This document shows, piece after piece, positions 49,727 to 61,574 of a stretch of 64,000 nucleotides of DNA. Origin of the DNA: Betaproteobacteria bacterium. GTDB taxonomy: Bacteria > Pseudomonadota > Gammaproteobacteria > Burkholderiales > Burkholderiaceae_C. The notes under the pieces are model-generated. The model saw only the letters and a program-made list of their open reading frames with translations, was not told where the DNA came from and searched no databases. Within the stretch, counting starts at the first letter, position 1. Every line of letters begins with the position of its first letter. Position numbers and translations under genes: made by a program. The stretch spans positions 62,001-126,000 of the forward strand of contig JANXSZ010000024.1 in NCBI GenBank assembly GCA_025356445.1. Direction: 5' to 3'.

Positions 49727-52700
49727 CTATTTCCCATCCACCCGCGCCTCCACCTTCACCCGCGCATTCGGCCATTCCCCAAACATCTCCGGTGCGTACA
49801 TGGCCTCTGCCCGTGATGGGGGCAGCGCGAAGTCTCCCACGTTGTTCAGCCGCACGGTGTAGTCCATTTTCACCACGCCTTTCGGCAGGTACTCGTAATA
49901 GCTGCGCAAGGACTCGAAGCTGCGTTCTTCAAACGCGGGCCAACCGCCACCGCTCTTCTTTTCGCCTGCAGTGGCTATTGCGGAGTCCCGGCCCAGGCCG
50001 CTGCCCAGGATGGTGGCACCGCCGGGGATGGGGTCGGTGATGGCGACCCAGGTCATGTCGGCGCTGGCGTTGACTTCCAGGGTGATGCGCAGCACGTCAC
50101 CCCGGGTGTATTTGCCGGGTACAGCCTGCTCCACGGGAGTGATGGTTTTCTTGATTTGGTAGCCTGCGCTGACCGGAGCTTTGAGCGCGATGGCGGCGAC
50201 CGATTGCAGGGTGAGCCAGGGTTTGCCGATGCCTTGCTGGCTGACGGTCAGCTTGTCTTTGACACCCTCTTTACCCGCGTCTTTGGCCCAGGGCAGGAAG
50301 ACTGTGTTGCTGCGTTCAGGGCGCGACCAGTCCACCAGGGCGCTTTGCGCACCCAAGCTCGCTTTGGTGAAGCCCGCTACCGGCGTGGCCTCGAACTTGG
50401 CACTGAATTTTTCCAGTGCCAACCCGCCCCACAGGTTCGCAGTGGTCGTGCTCCACGCACCGCGTTGCTGGCGGGCGATGAAGCCGTTGGCGAGGCGGGG
50501 GAGGTCGTCTTTCCAGGCGGGGTCGTCCATCACGGCGAGCAGCAGGCGGGCGGTGTTCACGTCGCCACCCACCATCAGCCACCACCAGTAATCGTCTTGC
50601 TCGGTGCTGAAAATCAGCTTGGTGCCTTGGGTGCTGAGGCGGGCTTTGAGGATGTTGGTCGCCTCGGCGATGCGCGTCTCACGCTGGGGCACGTCGCTCA
50701 CGCGGCGCAGGATGTTCAGCCAGTCGATCACGGCGCTGGTGGGCCACTGGTTGGGGGCGAGGGTGATGCTGGCGAGCATCCGCCCTTGGGCTTTGCCGTA
50801 GCGCGAGAGGGCTTCCAGGGCGGCGAGTTTGCGCACGTCCATATCCTTGCGCGGACTCCAGAACTCGCGCTGGATGCGGCCTTCCACAAAGGCGATCAAG
50901 CCGCGTTCCATCGGTGCGTGCACCTCGTCAGACAGCGCAAACAGCGGGTTGACGCTGGCGGCCTCATGGGTGGTGGCCAGCAGGTAGGCGGTCAGGGTGT
51001 CGCTGCCCCGGTTGGCTTCACCATCGCGCGGTGGGAAGTAGTTGGCGAGGCCGTCGCTGTCCAGGTAGGTGGGGATTTGGGCCGCTACGTTTTGCCAGAG
51101 TTTGCCGTCGCGCAGGCCCACGGCTTTGCTGGTTTTTTGCTCCAGGCAGGCGAACGGGTAGTTGACGAACCAGTCGCGCACGCCGGGCAGACCTTCGGCC
51201 AATTTGGGTTGCAGCGACAGGCGTAGCCCGCCCCGGCCAGGGATGGCATCCGCAGGTGGGGCTACGTCGAGGCTGAAATTATTTTCACCATTTCCTCCAA
51301 GCTGAACCAGCGTGGCCTGCTGCACCGTCAAGGGGATGGCGGGGATGATGCGCTGACGGGCTTTGAGGGCATCGCGTGCTGCCGTGGCTGGGTTGGTTCC
51401 CGCTGTCACGTCTTTGGCTTCAATTTCCCACAGGATGGCCTCGGCGCGGGTCTGCGCGAGTTGGGCGGGTGCGGTGGCGTTCCACACCACTTCTTTAGCC
51501 TCTCCAGCAGGTATATCAATGGTTTGTTGCTCTATATTCAATAGCGTTGCTTTGGGCGTGACCAGCACTTTCATCGCCTGCTTGGTGGTGTTGCGCAGCG
51601 TGAACTGGGCACGGAACTGGTCGTCCTCACGCACCAGTGGCGGCAGGCCGCTGATGATTTGCAGGTCTTGCGTGGTGGTGATGCGGGTCTGGCCGGTGCC
51701 AAACAGGCGGGTGCCGCTGTCCGCGATGGCGACGATGTTGAAGGTGGTCAGCGCGTCGTTCAACGGCACGGTCAGCGTGGCTTGGCCGTTGGCGTCGAGT
51801 ACCACTTTGGGGTTCCACAGCAGCAGCGTATCGAGCAATTCTCGTGTGCTGCTGCGCCCGCCGCCACCGCCCGCAGGCACGGCTTTGCGGCCATAGTGGC
51901 GGCGACCGATGATTTCCATTTGCGCGGTCGATGTTTCCACGCCCCAGGCACGGCGCTGCAACATCGCGTCAAGCAGGTTCCAACTGCGGTTGGGCATCAG
52001 CTCCAACAGGGCTTGATCGACAGCGGCCACGGCCACTTCGGCATTGGCCGCAGGCTGGCCGTTGGGTAGCTTGGCGCTGACAGTGATTTTGGCGGTGCCG
52101 AGCACCGGATAGCTCGCTTTGTCGGCCACCACTTTCACGTCCAGCTGGTGGGCTTGGGTGCCCACGCGGATCTCAGCCACACCGAGGCGGAAGGCGGGCT
52201 TGCTCAAATCGACGAGGGCGGTGGGGGCCACGTATTCGCGGCCCTCGAACCAAAACGCTGTCCACCATTCACGCGGTGCTTTGTAGCCCCAGGTGAACAG
52301 GCTGTACCAAGGCACTTCGCGCAAACGGCCCCGCAGCGCCAGCACGCTCACGTACACATTCGGCCCCCACTCGGGTTTGATCTTGAGGCTGACGGTGGGG
52401 TCTTGGCCGTTCAGTTGCACCACTTGCGTCTCGATGATGCCTTCGCGCTCCACGGTGACCAAGGCGGTGGCGAAGCGAAAGGGCATGCGCACCTGGAACT
52501 TGGCCGTCTCACCGGCTTGGTAGCTTTTCTTTTCGGGCAGCAGGTCGATGCGGTCGGTGTTGTCGCCACCGAACCAGAGTTCGCCTTGTTTTGTCACCCA
52601 CACGGTGCTGGCGGCTTGCGTGGTGTTGCCGTCCTTGTCTTTGGCGGTGACGATCAGCTCCACTTCCCCTGGCTCGCCCAGTTTGGCCTCGCACAGCAGC

Positions 52701-55700
52701 AGGCCACGGCTGTCGCTTTTGCCGGTGCAGACGCTGCCTAAATCTTGGGTCTCGGTCTTGTTGTCGTAAGCGTAGAAGCCGCCCACCATGCGTTTGCGGC
52801 TGGTGGTGGTGATGCGGACCACGGCCTTGACCTCCAGCGCCACATCGGCCTGCGGCTGGCCGCTCAAGTCCAGCGCCAGGGCCTGGAATTTGACTTGGTT
52901 TTTCACCGACACCCAGCTCTCCGTTTTGAGGCCCGCCACCACGCCCGCAGGCCACAGCGCGTTCACGCTGCGCAGGGTTTGCACCTCGCCGTTCGGGTCG
53001 GCGTAGGTGGCTTCCAGCAGCAGCTCTTGGGGGCGTTTGCTGGTGGGGATGTTGGCGATGCTGACTTTGCCCGCGCCATCTTTGTCGAGTGTTACTGGCA
53101 GTTTGTCGGCGACGACGCGCTGGTCTTGGTGGGCAGCGGTTTCTTCTTCACCGTCGCTGGTCGATGCCGTCTTGCCACGGGGCGGGTTGAAGCTGAAGTC
53201 ATCGTGATCGGGGAAATTCATCGCTCGGTCGCGCACCAGGGCAGACACGCGCACCGGCAGGCGGGTGGCAGGACCACCGGCGACATAATTGACCTGCACG
53301 CTGGCGGGCACGGTTTTGGCATTGATCAAGACTTTCTTATCGCTGGGGAACACCGGGGTGACGCGGCCTTCCAGCACGGGCAGGCGGAATTCTTCGATGC
53401 GGAATTCGCCGGTGCTGTAGCTGGCTTCAGGATTGTTTGGTGTTTTGCCCTTCAGTTCCAGCGCGTAAACGCCCAGCTTGGCCGCTACAGGCACTTGAAA
53501 GCTGCTTTCTGCACTGCGTCCACCCGTGGCGGTTTTGTGCCACGCGAGGGGCTGGGTGAAGCTTTGCCCACTGCCCACATGGGTGATGACCAGGGTGTCA
53601 GGGCTGCTGGCAGGCAGACCAAAGCCTTGCCGTGTCTCGCTGCGCAGGTAGTGCTTCATCGACACGGTTTCACCAGCGCGCAGCAGGGTGCGGTCGAACA
53701 CGGTGTGCGCCCGGTTGTCGGGTTGCGCCTCGCGGCTGGTGGGCAGGTTGAAGCGCCAAGGCTCGATGCCCCGGTTCCAGTCGCTCCAGGTGAAGGCCAT
53801 ATCGTCTTCAGTGGCGGCGCTGTTGCCACTACCGGTTTTGGCGCGAGCGCTGACGAAATAGGCGCTGTTGTAGTCGTTGCCTCGGCATTGAGGTGCATCA
53901 GGCGCCAGACCATCGAGCATCACCACGCCTTGCGCATTGGTGCTGCCGCTCATCAGCGCTTTGCCATTGCAGTCCGACACCTGCACGCGGGCATTGGCGA
54001 CGGGTTGGCCTTTGTCCAGTGTCGTCACCCAGGCGGCGGCGTTGTCGCGGCCCAGTTTGAAGTGAATGCCCAGGTTGGTGACAAGGGCTGAGGTGCGCAC
54101 GTACATCGTCCGCTCTTTGCCATAGCGCTCGTCCAGCAGCGAAGCGCCCAGACGGGGCGACGCGATTTCCACGACGTGAAAGCCGGTGGGCAGCGGAATG
54201 CCAATCACTTCAAACGGGCGTGGATCTTGGGTTTGCAGTTGGGGTAAATCCAGTACCTTGACATTGCTCTGGCCTGTCAGTAGCGAGATTTGGCGTGACT
54301 GTACCCAGTCTTTATCGTCAGGGTTGAGCGTTTTCGGCAGCAGTGTGGTGCTGTCTTGCCTGGCACGGCTGCGCTCCACTGCATCGCGGTCATAGTATTT
54401 GACCAAGTGATGCCATGTGATGATGTCAGCATCGGTTTTGAGTTGCAAATCACTGACCTTGCCAGCAGTCAGGCTCTTGACAGCCAGCGCTGCTTCCACG
54501 TTGCGCAGGGTGACAGGTAAAAGCGCCAAATGGCCCGGTTTGTCACTGTCCGGCTCGGCGTAGCGCTCCACAATGCCAAAGGGCGAAGCGGCGAATTTGG
54601 CCAGGGGCGGCATCGCGCTTGTCGCCACTTTCATGGGGAAATTGTCGGCATTGCGCAGCGTGCGGCCTGCGGCATCTTGAAAGCCTTTGGGCAGTTCCAG
54701 GGTGAACGGCGTTTGCTCGGGCAGCAGCGTGGGGAAGCTGAGGCTGCTGACCAGCGCATCGCTGTTGTCTTCATCTTTGTCAAAACGGGGCTTGAAGCTG
54801 TCTTTGGCAGAACGCAGCACCACGGCTTCAGCCAGCTTGCGGGACACAGGGGCGTTGAAGCGCAGTGTCATCGGACGCATGGGCAGGCAGGCCGATTGGG
54901 CGTTCTCGCGCTCGCAGTTGAAGCTGGCGGCAAAAGGCTCGCGCACTTTGAAGCTGAAGCGCTTTTCCACTGTGTTGGCAACACCCGAAGGTGTGGCGAC
55001 CCCCTTGCCATACACCAGTTGCACCTTGCTGCCCGCGGTCAAGCGCCGGTTGCAGGTCAGGGTGACGAACTTCAGCGGTTCAATGGCGGCTGTTTTAGTG
55101 AGGCCAAGAGATGCCAGCAGCTCAGCACGCTCGGCGCCATCAATCAGCTTCACTGGCACACGTTCACCCAGGCCCTCTGCGGCACACCACATGCTCGCTT
55201 GTACGGATGCCCGCGTGGCAGGGCCATTGAGCTTCAACACAAAGTACTGTGCCTCGTCCACGGCTTCGTAGGTGTCTGGCCACGTTGTCTGGACATAGGG
55301 GCCGCCAGTGTTGAACAGGTACGTGGGCTTGCCAGTCAGCGCATGCCCATTGGGGGCTTTGAAGCCCGGTCGTGTGCGCAAGGTGCAGCGGACACCAGGG
55401 GGCAAGTCCTCGTTGAAATCGAATGTCCATTCTTTGTCACTGACCCACCGGCCTGAGCCCTGGGTAGCCTGCGTGTCCGGGGTGCCACTGCATTGCAGTG
55501 TCAGCGGTGCAGGCGCGTTGGCGTCGCCAAACTGCATGGCCGATTCGTTGAACTGGACAACCAGCTGGCGCACCTGTGCCACTTCACCTTGGGGTGTGAG
55601 GCGGGTGATTTGCAAGGCTTGCGTTGGCCCTTGTGCCTGTGCCGTAACCCCTATCAAAAACAGGGTTAAGCCTGTGGTGAACAGGCTGAAGAAAGTTTTG

Positions 55701-55732
55701 AAGTGGGTGAAGTTGGTGAAGTGGGTATTCAA
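49727..55732 (-). CDS. Bacterial alpha-2-macroglobulin (YfhM-like) with thioester
   Basis: This 2001-residue protein is a periplasmic protease-trapping macroglobulin. The thioester motif CLEQ is at Cys1529 in YPFACLEQKTSKAV. A series of macroglobulin beta-sandwich domains precedes it (roughly residues 30-1350). The A2M complement-like helical domain follows, with VWNATAPAQ and LNILRRVSDVP landmarks. A signal peptide (ending ...TAQAQG) directs export. No lipobox is present, unlike E. coli YfhM. The N-terminus is repetitive (THFTNFTHF). Its usual neighbour PBP1C is on the same strand, but vapBC intervenes on the other strand. Confidence 0.88.
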   Translation of the reverse strand: MNTHFTNFTHFKTFFSLFTTGLTLFLIGVTAQAQGPTQALQITRLTPQGEVAQVRQLVVQFNESAMQFGDANAPAPLTLQCSGTPDTQATQGSGRWVSDKEWTFDFNEDLPPGVRCTLRTRPGFKAPNGHALTGKPTYLFNTGGPYVQTTWPDTYEAVDEAQYFVLKLNGPATRASVQASMWCAAEGLGERVPVKLIDGAERAELLASLGLTKTAAIEPLKFVTLTCNRRLTAGSKVQLVYGKGVATPSGVANTVEKRFSFKVREPFAASFNCERENAQSACLPMRPMTLRFNAPVSRKLAEAVVLRSAKDSFKPRFDKDEDNSDALVSSLSFPTLLPEQTPFTLELPKGFQDAAGRTLRNADNFPMKVATSAMPPLAKFAASPFGIVERYAEPDSDKPGHLALLPVTLRNVEAALAVKSLTAGKVSDLQLKTDADIITWHHLVKYYDRDAVERSRARQDSTTLLPKTLNPDDKDWVQSRQISLLTGQSNVKVLDLPQLQTQDPRPFEVIGIPLPTGFHVVEIASPRLGASLLDERYGKERTMYVRTSALVTNLGIHFKLGRDNAAAWVTTLDKGQPVANARVQVSDCNGKALMSGSTNAQGVVMLDGLAPDAPQCRGNDYNSAYFVSARAKTGSGNSAATEDDMAFTWSDWNRGIEPWRFNLPTSREAQPDNRAHTVFDRTLLRAGETVSMKHYLRSETRQGFGLPASSPDTLVITHVGSGQSFTQPLAWHKTATGGRSAESSFQVPVAAKLGVYALELKGKTPNNPEASYSTGEFRIEEFRLPVLEGRVTPVFPSDKKVLINAKTVPASVQVNYVAGGPATRLPVRVSALVRDRAMNFPDHDDFSFNPPRGKTASTSDGEEETAAHQDQRVVADKLPVTLDKDGAGKVSIANIPTSKRPQELLLEATYADPNGEVQTLRSVNALWPAGVVAGLKTESWVSVKNQVKFQALALDLSGQPQADVALEVKAVVRITTTSRKRMVGGFYAYDNKTETQDLGSVCTGKSDSRGLLLCEAKLGEPGEVELIVTAKDKDGNTTQAASTVWVTKQGELWFGGDNTDRIDLLPEKKSYQAGETAKFQVRMPFRFATALVTVEREGIIETQVVQLNGQDPTVSLKIKPEWGPNVYVSVLALRGRLREVPWYSLFTWGYKAPREWWTAFWFEGREYVAPTALVDLSKPAFRLGVAEIRVGTQAHQLDVKVVADKASYPVLGTAKITVSAKLPNGQPAANAEVAVAAVDQALLELMPNRSWNLLDAMLQRRAWGVETSTAQMEIIGRRHYGRKAVPAGGGGGRSSTRELLDTLLLWNPKVVLDANGQATLTVPLNDALTTFNIVAIADSGTRLFGTGQTRITTTQDLQIISGLPPLVREDDQFRAQFTLRNTTKQAMKVLVTPKATLLNIEQQTIDIPAGEAKEVVWNATAPAQLAQTRAEAILWEIEAKDVTAGTNPATAARDALKARQRIIPAIPLTVQQATLVQLGGNGENNFSLDVAPPADAIPGRGGLRLSLQPKLAEGLPGVRDWFVNYPFACLEQKTSKAVGLRDGKLWQNVAAQIPTYLDSDGLANYFPPRDGEANRGSDTLTAYLLATTHEAASVNPLFALSDEVHAPMERGLIAFVEGRIQREFWSPRKDMDVRKLAALEALSRYGKAQGRMLASITLAPNQWPTSAVIDWLNILRRVSDVPQRETRIAEATNILKARLSTQGTKLIFSTEQDDYWWWLMVGGDVNTARLLLAVMDDPAWKDDLPRLANGFIARQQRGAWSTTTANLWGGLALEKFSAKFEATPVAGFTKASLGAQSALVDWSRPERSNTVFLPWAKDAGKEGVKDKLTVSQQGIGKPWLTLQSVAAIALKAPVSAGYQIKKTITPVEQAVPGKYTRGDVLRITLEVNASADMTWVAITDPIPGGATILGSGLGRDSAIATAGEKKSGGGWPAFEERSFESLRSYYEYLPKGVVKMDYTVRLNNVGDFALPPSRAEAMYAPEMFGEWPNARVKVEARVDGK

Positions 55733-55877
55733 GTTTGTTTTCCCTCAAGCCTTGTGGCTGTGCTGTGGGTTGCAACTGGGCCATTAGCGCCACCTGTATT
55801 CCCAACACAGGCAACGCGGCCAGCCGTATTGGTTTAGAGTCTGCCAGAACCCAAGGAGCCCTGCCGGTAAGTTTTCA

Positions 55878-57842
55878 ATGACCGATAACACGACCCGTCA
55901 CCAGTTGGCGCAAGCCCAGGAAGAAATTAAGCAACTCCGCCAACAGGTTGCGGGGTTTGCTGCTGATGCGAAAGACCTGGAGTTACGCCAGTCGGCTGTG
56001 CGGGCGACCGAGGACTGGTATTGGGCCATCATCGACTCATCGCCAGATGGGGTTCTGGTGGAGAGCGAATTTGGCCAAATTTTGTTCAGCAATCCACGAG
56101 CTGATTTGATTTTTGGTTTCGGTATGGGTGAGTTGGCAGGGCGGCCTGTGACTACCTTGATTGCCTTGTCTGAGCGCGACAGCTTTGCCCAATTGCGGGC
56201 TGACTTCTGGCGGGATGCCTCGGCGCAGCACCTGATGGTTGGCGATTTGAATGTGCTGGGCTTGCGCAAAGACGGCAGTGAGTTGCCGATTGAAATCAGT
56301 GTGGCCAAACTGCCCTTCAATGCGGAAATGGGCCGCTGTGTGTGCATCACCGTGCGCGATGTCACAGTCCGAAAATCAGCACAAGCCGCCTTGGAATCGG
56401 CCCGTGCGACAGCAGAGGCGGCGCGCCAGCAAATCATGTCTATTTCGGATTCCCTGCCATTGGCGGTTTACCAGATCGTCATTTTTGCTGATGACAGCGT
56501 TAAATTCAGCTTCGCGGGCAGCCGCGTCGAACAGATTTTGGGTGTGACCGCCTCTGAACTGCTCAATGAGCCTGCCAGCCGCTGGCGCCATGCTGTTCCT
56601 GAGGATGCGCTTCTTGTCCAGGAAGAGATTAAATGCCGCAATAAGGCGTTGCGTGAGGGCTCAGGCTACACCCCTATTAGCTCTGAACTGCGTTATTTGA
56701 TCGACGGCAAAATCAGTTGGGTGCGTATATCGGCTTATGCGGCACCTCCTTATCCCAACGGAGATATCGTTTGGAGCGGTTATTACGAAAACATCACTGA
56801 GCGGCGTAAAAACCAAGAGGTTTTGATCAAGGCACGTGACTTGGCCGAGGCTGCGGTACGGGCTAAATCGGATTTTTTGGCCAACATGAGCCACGAGATT
56901 CGCACCCCCATGAACGTGGTGATCGGCTTGTCGCACATTGTGCTCAACACCGATTTGTCGGCACAGCAGCGCGGCTACCTCAGAAAAATACAAGATTCCA
57001 GTCAGCATCTGCTGCGCATCATCAACGACATTCTGGATTTTTCCAAAATTGAAGCAGGTAAGCTCGCGATCGAAAACACCGAGTTTGTACTGGAGCGTTT
57101 GCTCGACAGCGTAGCCACCCTGTTGCAGGACAAAACCCGTGCCAAAAACCTGCAGCTGATTTTTGACGTGGCACCCGATGTACCTTGCAGCTTGGTTGGC
57201 GATGGCTTTCGGGTAGGCCAAGTGCTGGTGAACTACGCCAACAACGCCGTCAAATTCACCGAGCGCGGTGAAATTACCGTTTCGGTGATGGTGCTTGAGC
57301 GCACGGGTCAAGACGTGGTGTTGCGCTTTGCCGTGTCGGACACGGGTATCGGCCTCACGCCCGAACAAATGAGCCGCTTGTTCCAGCGTTTTCAACAGGC
57401 TGACGCCTCGACAACCCGCAAATACGGGGGAACGGGCCTGGGGCTGGCGATCAGCAAGAATTTAGCCCAATTGATGGGCGGTGACGTAGGCGTTCAGAGC
57501 GAGTATGGTCAAGGCAGTACATTTTGGTTCACCGCCCGCATGGGGCTGGGCCTGGAGACGCCGCGTGCGACCTTGCCCGTCCCAAGGGCGAACCCGAATA
57601 GCCTTATTGGCGTGACTGTTTCCAGCCGAGATAGGCCGCTGCTTACTGAGGTGTGCCGTAGACTGCAACGGTTATTGTCCCAAGATGATCCTGAGGCGGG
57701 GGCGGTATTGGAGGAGAACGCTGCCCTGCTCCGTGCTGCGTTCACTGTGGACTATGCCGAGCTGGAAACTGCCATCAAGAACTTTGATTTCGATGTCGCT
57801 TTGAATACCTTACTGAACGCGGTAAACCAGCAAAAAACCTGA
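55878..57842 (+). CDS. PAS-PAS histidine kinase without receiver domain
   Basis: This is a soluble 654-residue sensor kinase with no membrane segment. An N-terminal coiled coil (about 10-45), PAS 1 (about 48-170) and PAS 2 (about 200-310) precede the HisKA H-box SHEIRTP (His339). The HATPase domain has [17 protein letters not shown] and [10 protein letters not shown]. The C-terminal stretch after residue 575 resembles the end segment that follows receiver domains in hybrid kinases ([10 protein letters not shown]... [15 protein letters not shown]), but no receiver is present. It precedes the HD-GYP regulator by ten bases, its likely partner. Confidence 0.85.
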   Translation: MTDNTTRHQLAQAQEEIKQLRQQVAGFAADAKDLELRQSAVRATEDWYWAIIDSSPDGVLVESEFGQILFSNPRADLIFGFGMGELAGRPVTTLIALSERDSFAQLRADFWRDASAQHLMVGDLNVLGLRKDGSELPIEISVAKLPFNAEMGRCVCITVRDVTVRKSAQAALESARATAEAARQQIMSISDSLPLAVYQIVIFADDSVKFSFAGSRVEQILGVTASELLNEPASRWRHAVPEDALLVQEEIKCRNKALREGSGYTPISSELRYLIDGKISWVRISAYAAPPYPNGDIVWSGYYENITERRKNQEVLIKARDLAEAAVRAKSDFLANMSHEIRTPMNVVIGLSHIVLNTDLSAQQRGYLRKIQDSSQHLLRIINDILDFSKIEAGKLAIENTEFVLERLLDSVATLLQDKTRAKNLQLIFDVAPDVPCSLVGDGFRVGQVLVNYANNAVKFTERGEITVSVMVLERTGQDVVLRFAVSDTGIGLTPEQMSRLFQRFQQADASTTRKYGGTGLGLAISKNLAQLMGGDVGVQSEYGQGSTFWFTARMGLGLETPRATLPVPRANPNSLIGVTVSSRDRPLLTEVCRRLQRLLSQDDPEAGAVLEENAALLRAAFTVDYAELETAIKNFDFDVALNTLLNAVNQQKT

Positions 57843-57852
57843 AATTGAACCC

Positions 57853-59021
<1,169 letters not shown>

Positions 59022-59025
<4 letters not shown>

Positions 59026-60488
59026 AGCGACAGGGCGGTGTTCAACCGCGCCACATGCCGTTCAATTTGCCGTCTCACCTGCACTGGTGCGGTACCGCCC
59101 AAGGTGTTGCGGGCGTTCAGTGAACCCCGCAGGCTCAGCACTTCAAACACATCGTTTTCAATGCCAGGGTTGAATTTTTGCAGTTCAGCCAGCGGCAATT
59201 CGCTCAAATCAATGCCTTGTGTGATGGCAGTTTTGACGGCGTGGGCCACCACCTCATGCGCATCGCGGAAAGCCAAGCCTTTTTTGACCAGGTAATCGGC
59301 CAAATCCGTCGCTGTAGCGTAGCCCTTGCGCGCAGCCAGTTCCATCGCTTGGGGCTTGACCGTGATGCCACCTTCTTTCAGCCCCGTCACAGGGTTCATT
59401 TGCCCGCCCACCATCTCGGCAAAAATGCGCAGCGTGTCTTTGAGTGTGTCCACCGTGTCAAACAGGGGTTCTTTGTCTTCCTGGTTGTCTTTGTTGTAGG
59501 CCAGTGGCTGGCCCTTCATAAGCGTAATCAGACCCACCAGATGGCCCACCACACGGCCCGTTTTGCCGCGCGCCAGCTCAGGCACGTCAGGATTCTTCTT
59601 CTGCGGCATGATGGAGCTGCCCGTGGTGAAGCGGTCAGCAATCTGGATGAAGCCGAAATTTTGGCTCATCCACAAAATCAACTCTTCCGACAGGCGGCTG
59701 ATGTGCACCATCACCAGCGAGGCTGCAGCGCTGAACTCGATGGCAAAGTCGCGGTCGCTCACGGCGTCCAGGCTGTTTTGACAGACGCAAGGCAAGCCTT
59801 GCGCGTCCACCATGCCAAGCAGGCTGGCCACCAGCTCGCGGTCTAGCGGATAGCTGGTGCCGGCCAGGGCTGCGGCGCCCAATGGCAAACGGTTCACCCG
59901 GCGGCGTACATCGGCCATGCGTTCGGCATCACGCGCAAACATCTCTACATAGGCCAGCAAATGGTGGGCAAAGCTCACGGGCTGCGCCACTTGCAAGTGG
60001 GTAAAGCCGGGCAAGATCACTTCCACGTTTTTCGCAGCTACCTCCACCAGTGCCTGTTGCAATTCAACCAGCAGAACGCTAATAAGGTCAATTTCACTGC
60101 GCAACCACAGCCGCACGTCGGTGGCGACCTGGTCATTTCGGCTGCGTCCTGTGTGCAAGCGCTTGCCTGCGTCCCCGACCAGCTGAGTCAAACGCGCTTC
60201 AATGTTGAGGTGAACGTCCTCCAGATCCAGTTGCCAGTTGAAGCTGCCCGACTCTATTTCACCGGTGATTTGAGCCATGCCTCGCTCAATGGCGGCATGG
60301 TCGTCCTTGGAGATAATGGCTTGGGTTGCCAGCATCTGTGCATGTGCCAGCGACCCGGCGATGTCGGCTTGCCACAAGCGCTTATCAAAAAATACGCTGG
60401 CGGTGTAGCGCTTCACCAAATCGCTCATAGGCTCTGTGAACAAAGCCGACCAGGCTTGGGATTTGGTATCGAGTTGGTTTTTTGACAT
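59022..60488 (-). CDS. argH: Argininosuccinate lyase
   Basis: ArgH splits argininosuccinate into arginine and fumarate. The signature [12 protein letters not shown], the active-site region [14 protein letters not shown] and [20 protein letters not shown] identify it. At 488 residues it is slightly long for the family (usually about 460). It is divergent from algZ with only 21 bases between the two start codons, so promoters of each must overlap the other gene. This order also occurs around algZR in pseudomonads. Confidence 0.95.
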
Positions 60489-60509
60489 GGGGACGGGTGG
60501 CTACAAGCT

Positions 60510-61574
60510 ATGGAAGATTCACAAATTTTATCGGCCTTCCAGCCGGCATCCGTTGGTGCTCCGCTGACGCCTGTCTCTGGTGTAGCGCGTAGCCTGGTTT
60601 TTGATGCTTGCCAAGTTGGCGTGGTCTTGCGTGCGGTGCTGTTCGTCGAGTCCGTGGTGGGTGTGGCTTCGATGTTTGCGGCCAGCAACCTGTGGGACTG
60701 GCTGGCCACGCTGTCGCTGTTGACCAGTGGCACATTGACCGCCACGCTGGGCTGGCTGATCGCTGTGTGCGGACTTAAAAAAATGCTGGCCCGCTTCCCC
60801 CGCTCTGTGCAGTACGCGCTAGGGATGGTGCTTGGGGCCTTGGCAGGGCTGTACGGCTGTGGTTTGCTGGCCTTCACCGGTTTTATCCCTGCAGCCCCTT
60901 GGTTGGCCAGCGCCGCCAGTGGGGCGCTGCTGTCCGGTCTGCTGGTTGCCGCGCTGGTGTTGCGTGCCAAAGGCCGCACGCCTGCGACCACCGCTGCCCG
61001 GCTGGCCGAGTTGCAAGCCCGTATCCGTCCGCACTTTCTGTTCAACACCCTCAACAGTGCCATCGCTCTGGTACGCGCCGAGCCCGCCATGGCCGAGACG
61101 TTGCTCGAAGACTTGAGTGATCTTTTTCGCCATGCCTTGGCTGAGCAAGGGGAATCGACGACCCTGCTTCAGGAAGTCACCTTGGCACAGCGCTATTTGG
61201 CCATCGAGCAGGTGCGCTTTGGCGATCGCTTGCGGGTGCAATGGACGCTGGACCCTGCTGCGAACGGGGCCCGTTTACCCCCCTTGCTTTTACAGCCGCT
61301 GGTAGAAAACGCGGTCAAACATGGGGTGGAGCCCAGTGCAGACGGGGCGCAGCTCACCCTGTCTACCCAGCGGCGCGGCAACCGTGTGGTCATCAAAGTC
61401 AGCAACACTGTTCCTGCGGGCCCCGGTGAGTCCGGACAAGGCCTGGCGTTGGACAACGTGCGCAACCGTCTCAGCCTGCTGCACGACTTGCACAGCAGCT
61501 TTCACGCTGTGTTGAAAAACGGTGTGTACCAGGTGCGTATCGAGATACCTGCCGCTGAAAAGGACGCTCCATGA
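60510..61574 (+). CDS. algZ: LytS/AlgZ-type sensor kinase
   Basis: This 354-residue membrane kinase is of the His_kinase (LytS-like) family. About four hydrophobic segments (roughly residues 38-165) are followed by the phospho-acceptor region RPHFLFNTLNS (His175) and a HATPase-like part with LLQPLVENAVKHG and GLALDNVRNRL. It is the sensor partner of the downstream LytTR regulator. In Pseudomonas, AlgZ/FimS controls type IV pili and alginate from the same place next to argH. The name here rests on architecture and context. Confidence 0.85.
   Translation: MEDSQILSAFQPASVGAPLTPVSGVARSLVFDACQVGVVLRAVLFVESVVGVASMFAASNLWDWLATLSLLTSGTLTATLGWLIAVCGLKKMLARFPRSVQYALGMVLGALAGLYGCGLLAFTGFIPAAPWLASAASGALLSGLLVAALVLRAKGRTPATTAARLAELQARIRPHFLFNTLNSAIALVRAEPAMAETLLEDLSDLFRHALAEQGESTTLLQEVTLAQRYLAIEQVRFGDRLRVQWTLDPAANGARLPPLLLQPLVENAVKHGVEPSADGAQLTLSTQRRGNRVVIKVSNTVPAGPGESGQGLALDNVRNRLSLLHDLHSSFHAVLKNGVYQVRIEIPAAEKDAP

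Noticed and set aside
49721-49735. Short ATAGCTCGCTAT palindrome between vapC and the macroglobulin gene as a member of the 17-base repeat
   Set aside because: It does not match the seven-base spacer architecture.
52745-54091. 448-codon plus-strand frame inside the macroglobulin gene
   Set aside because: It is antisense to clear macroglobulin domains and shows no recognisable domains.
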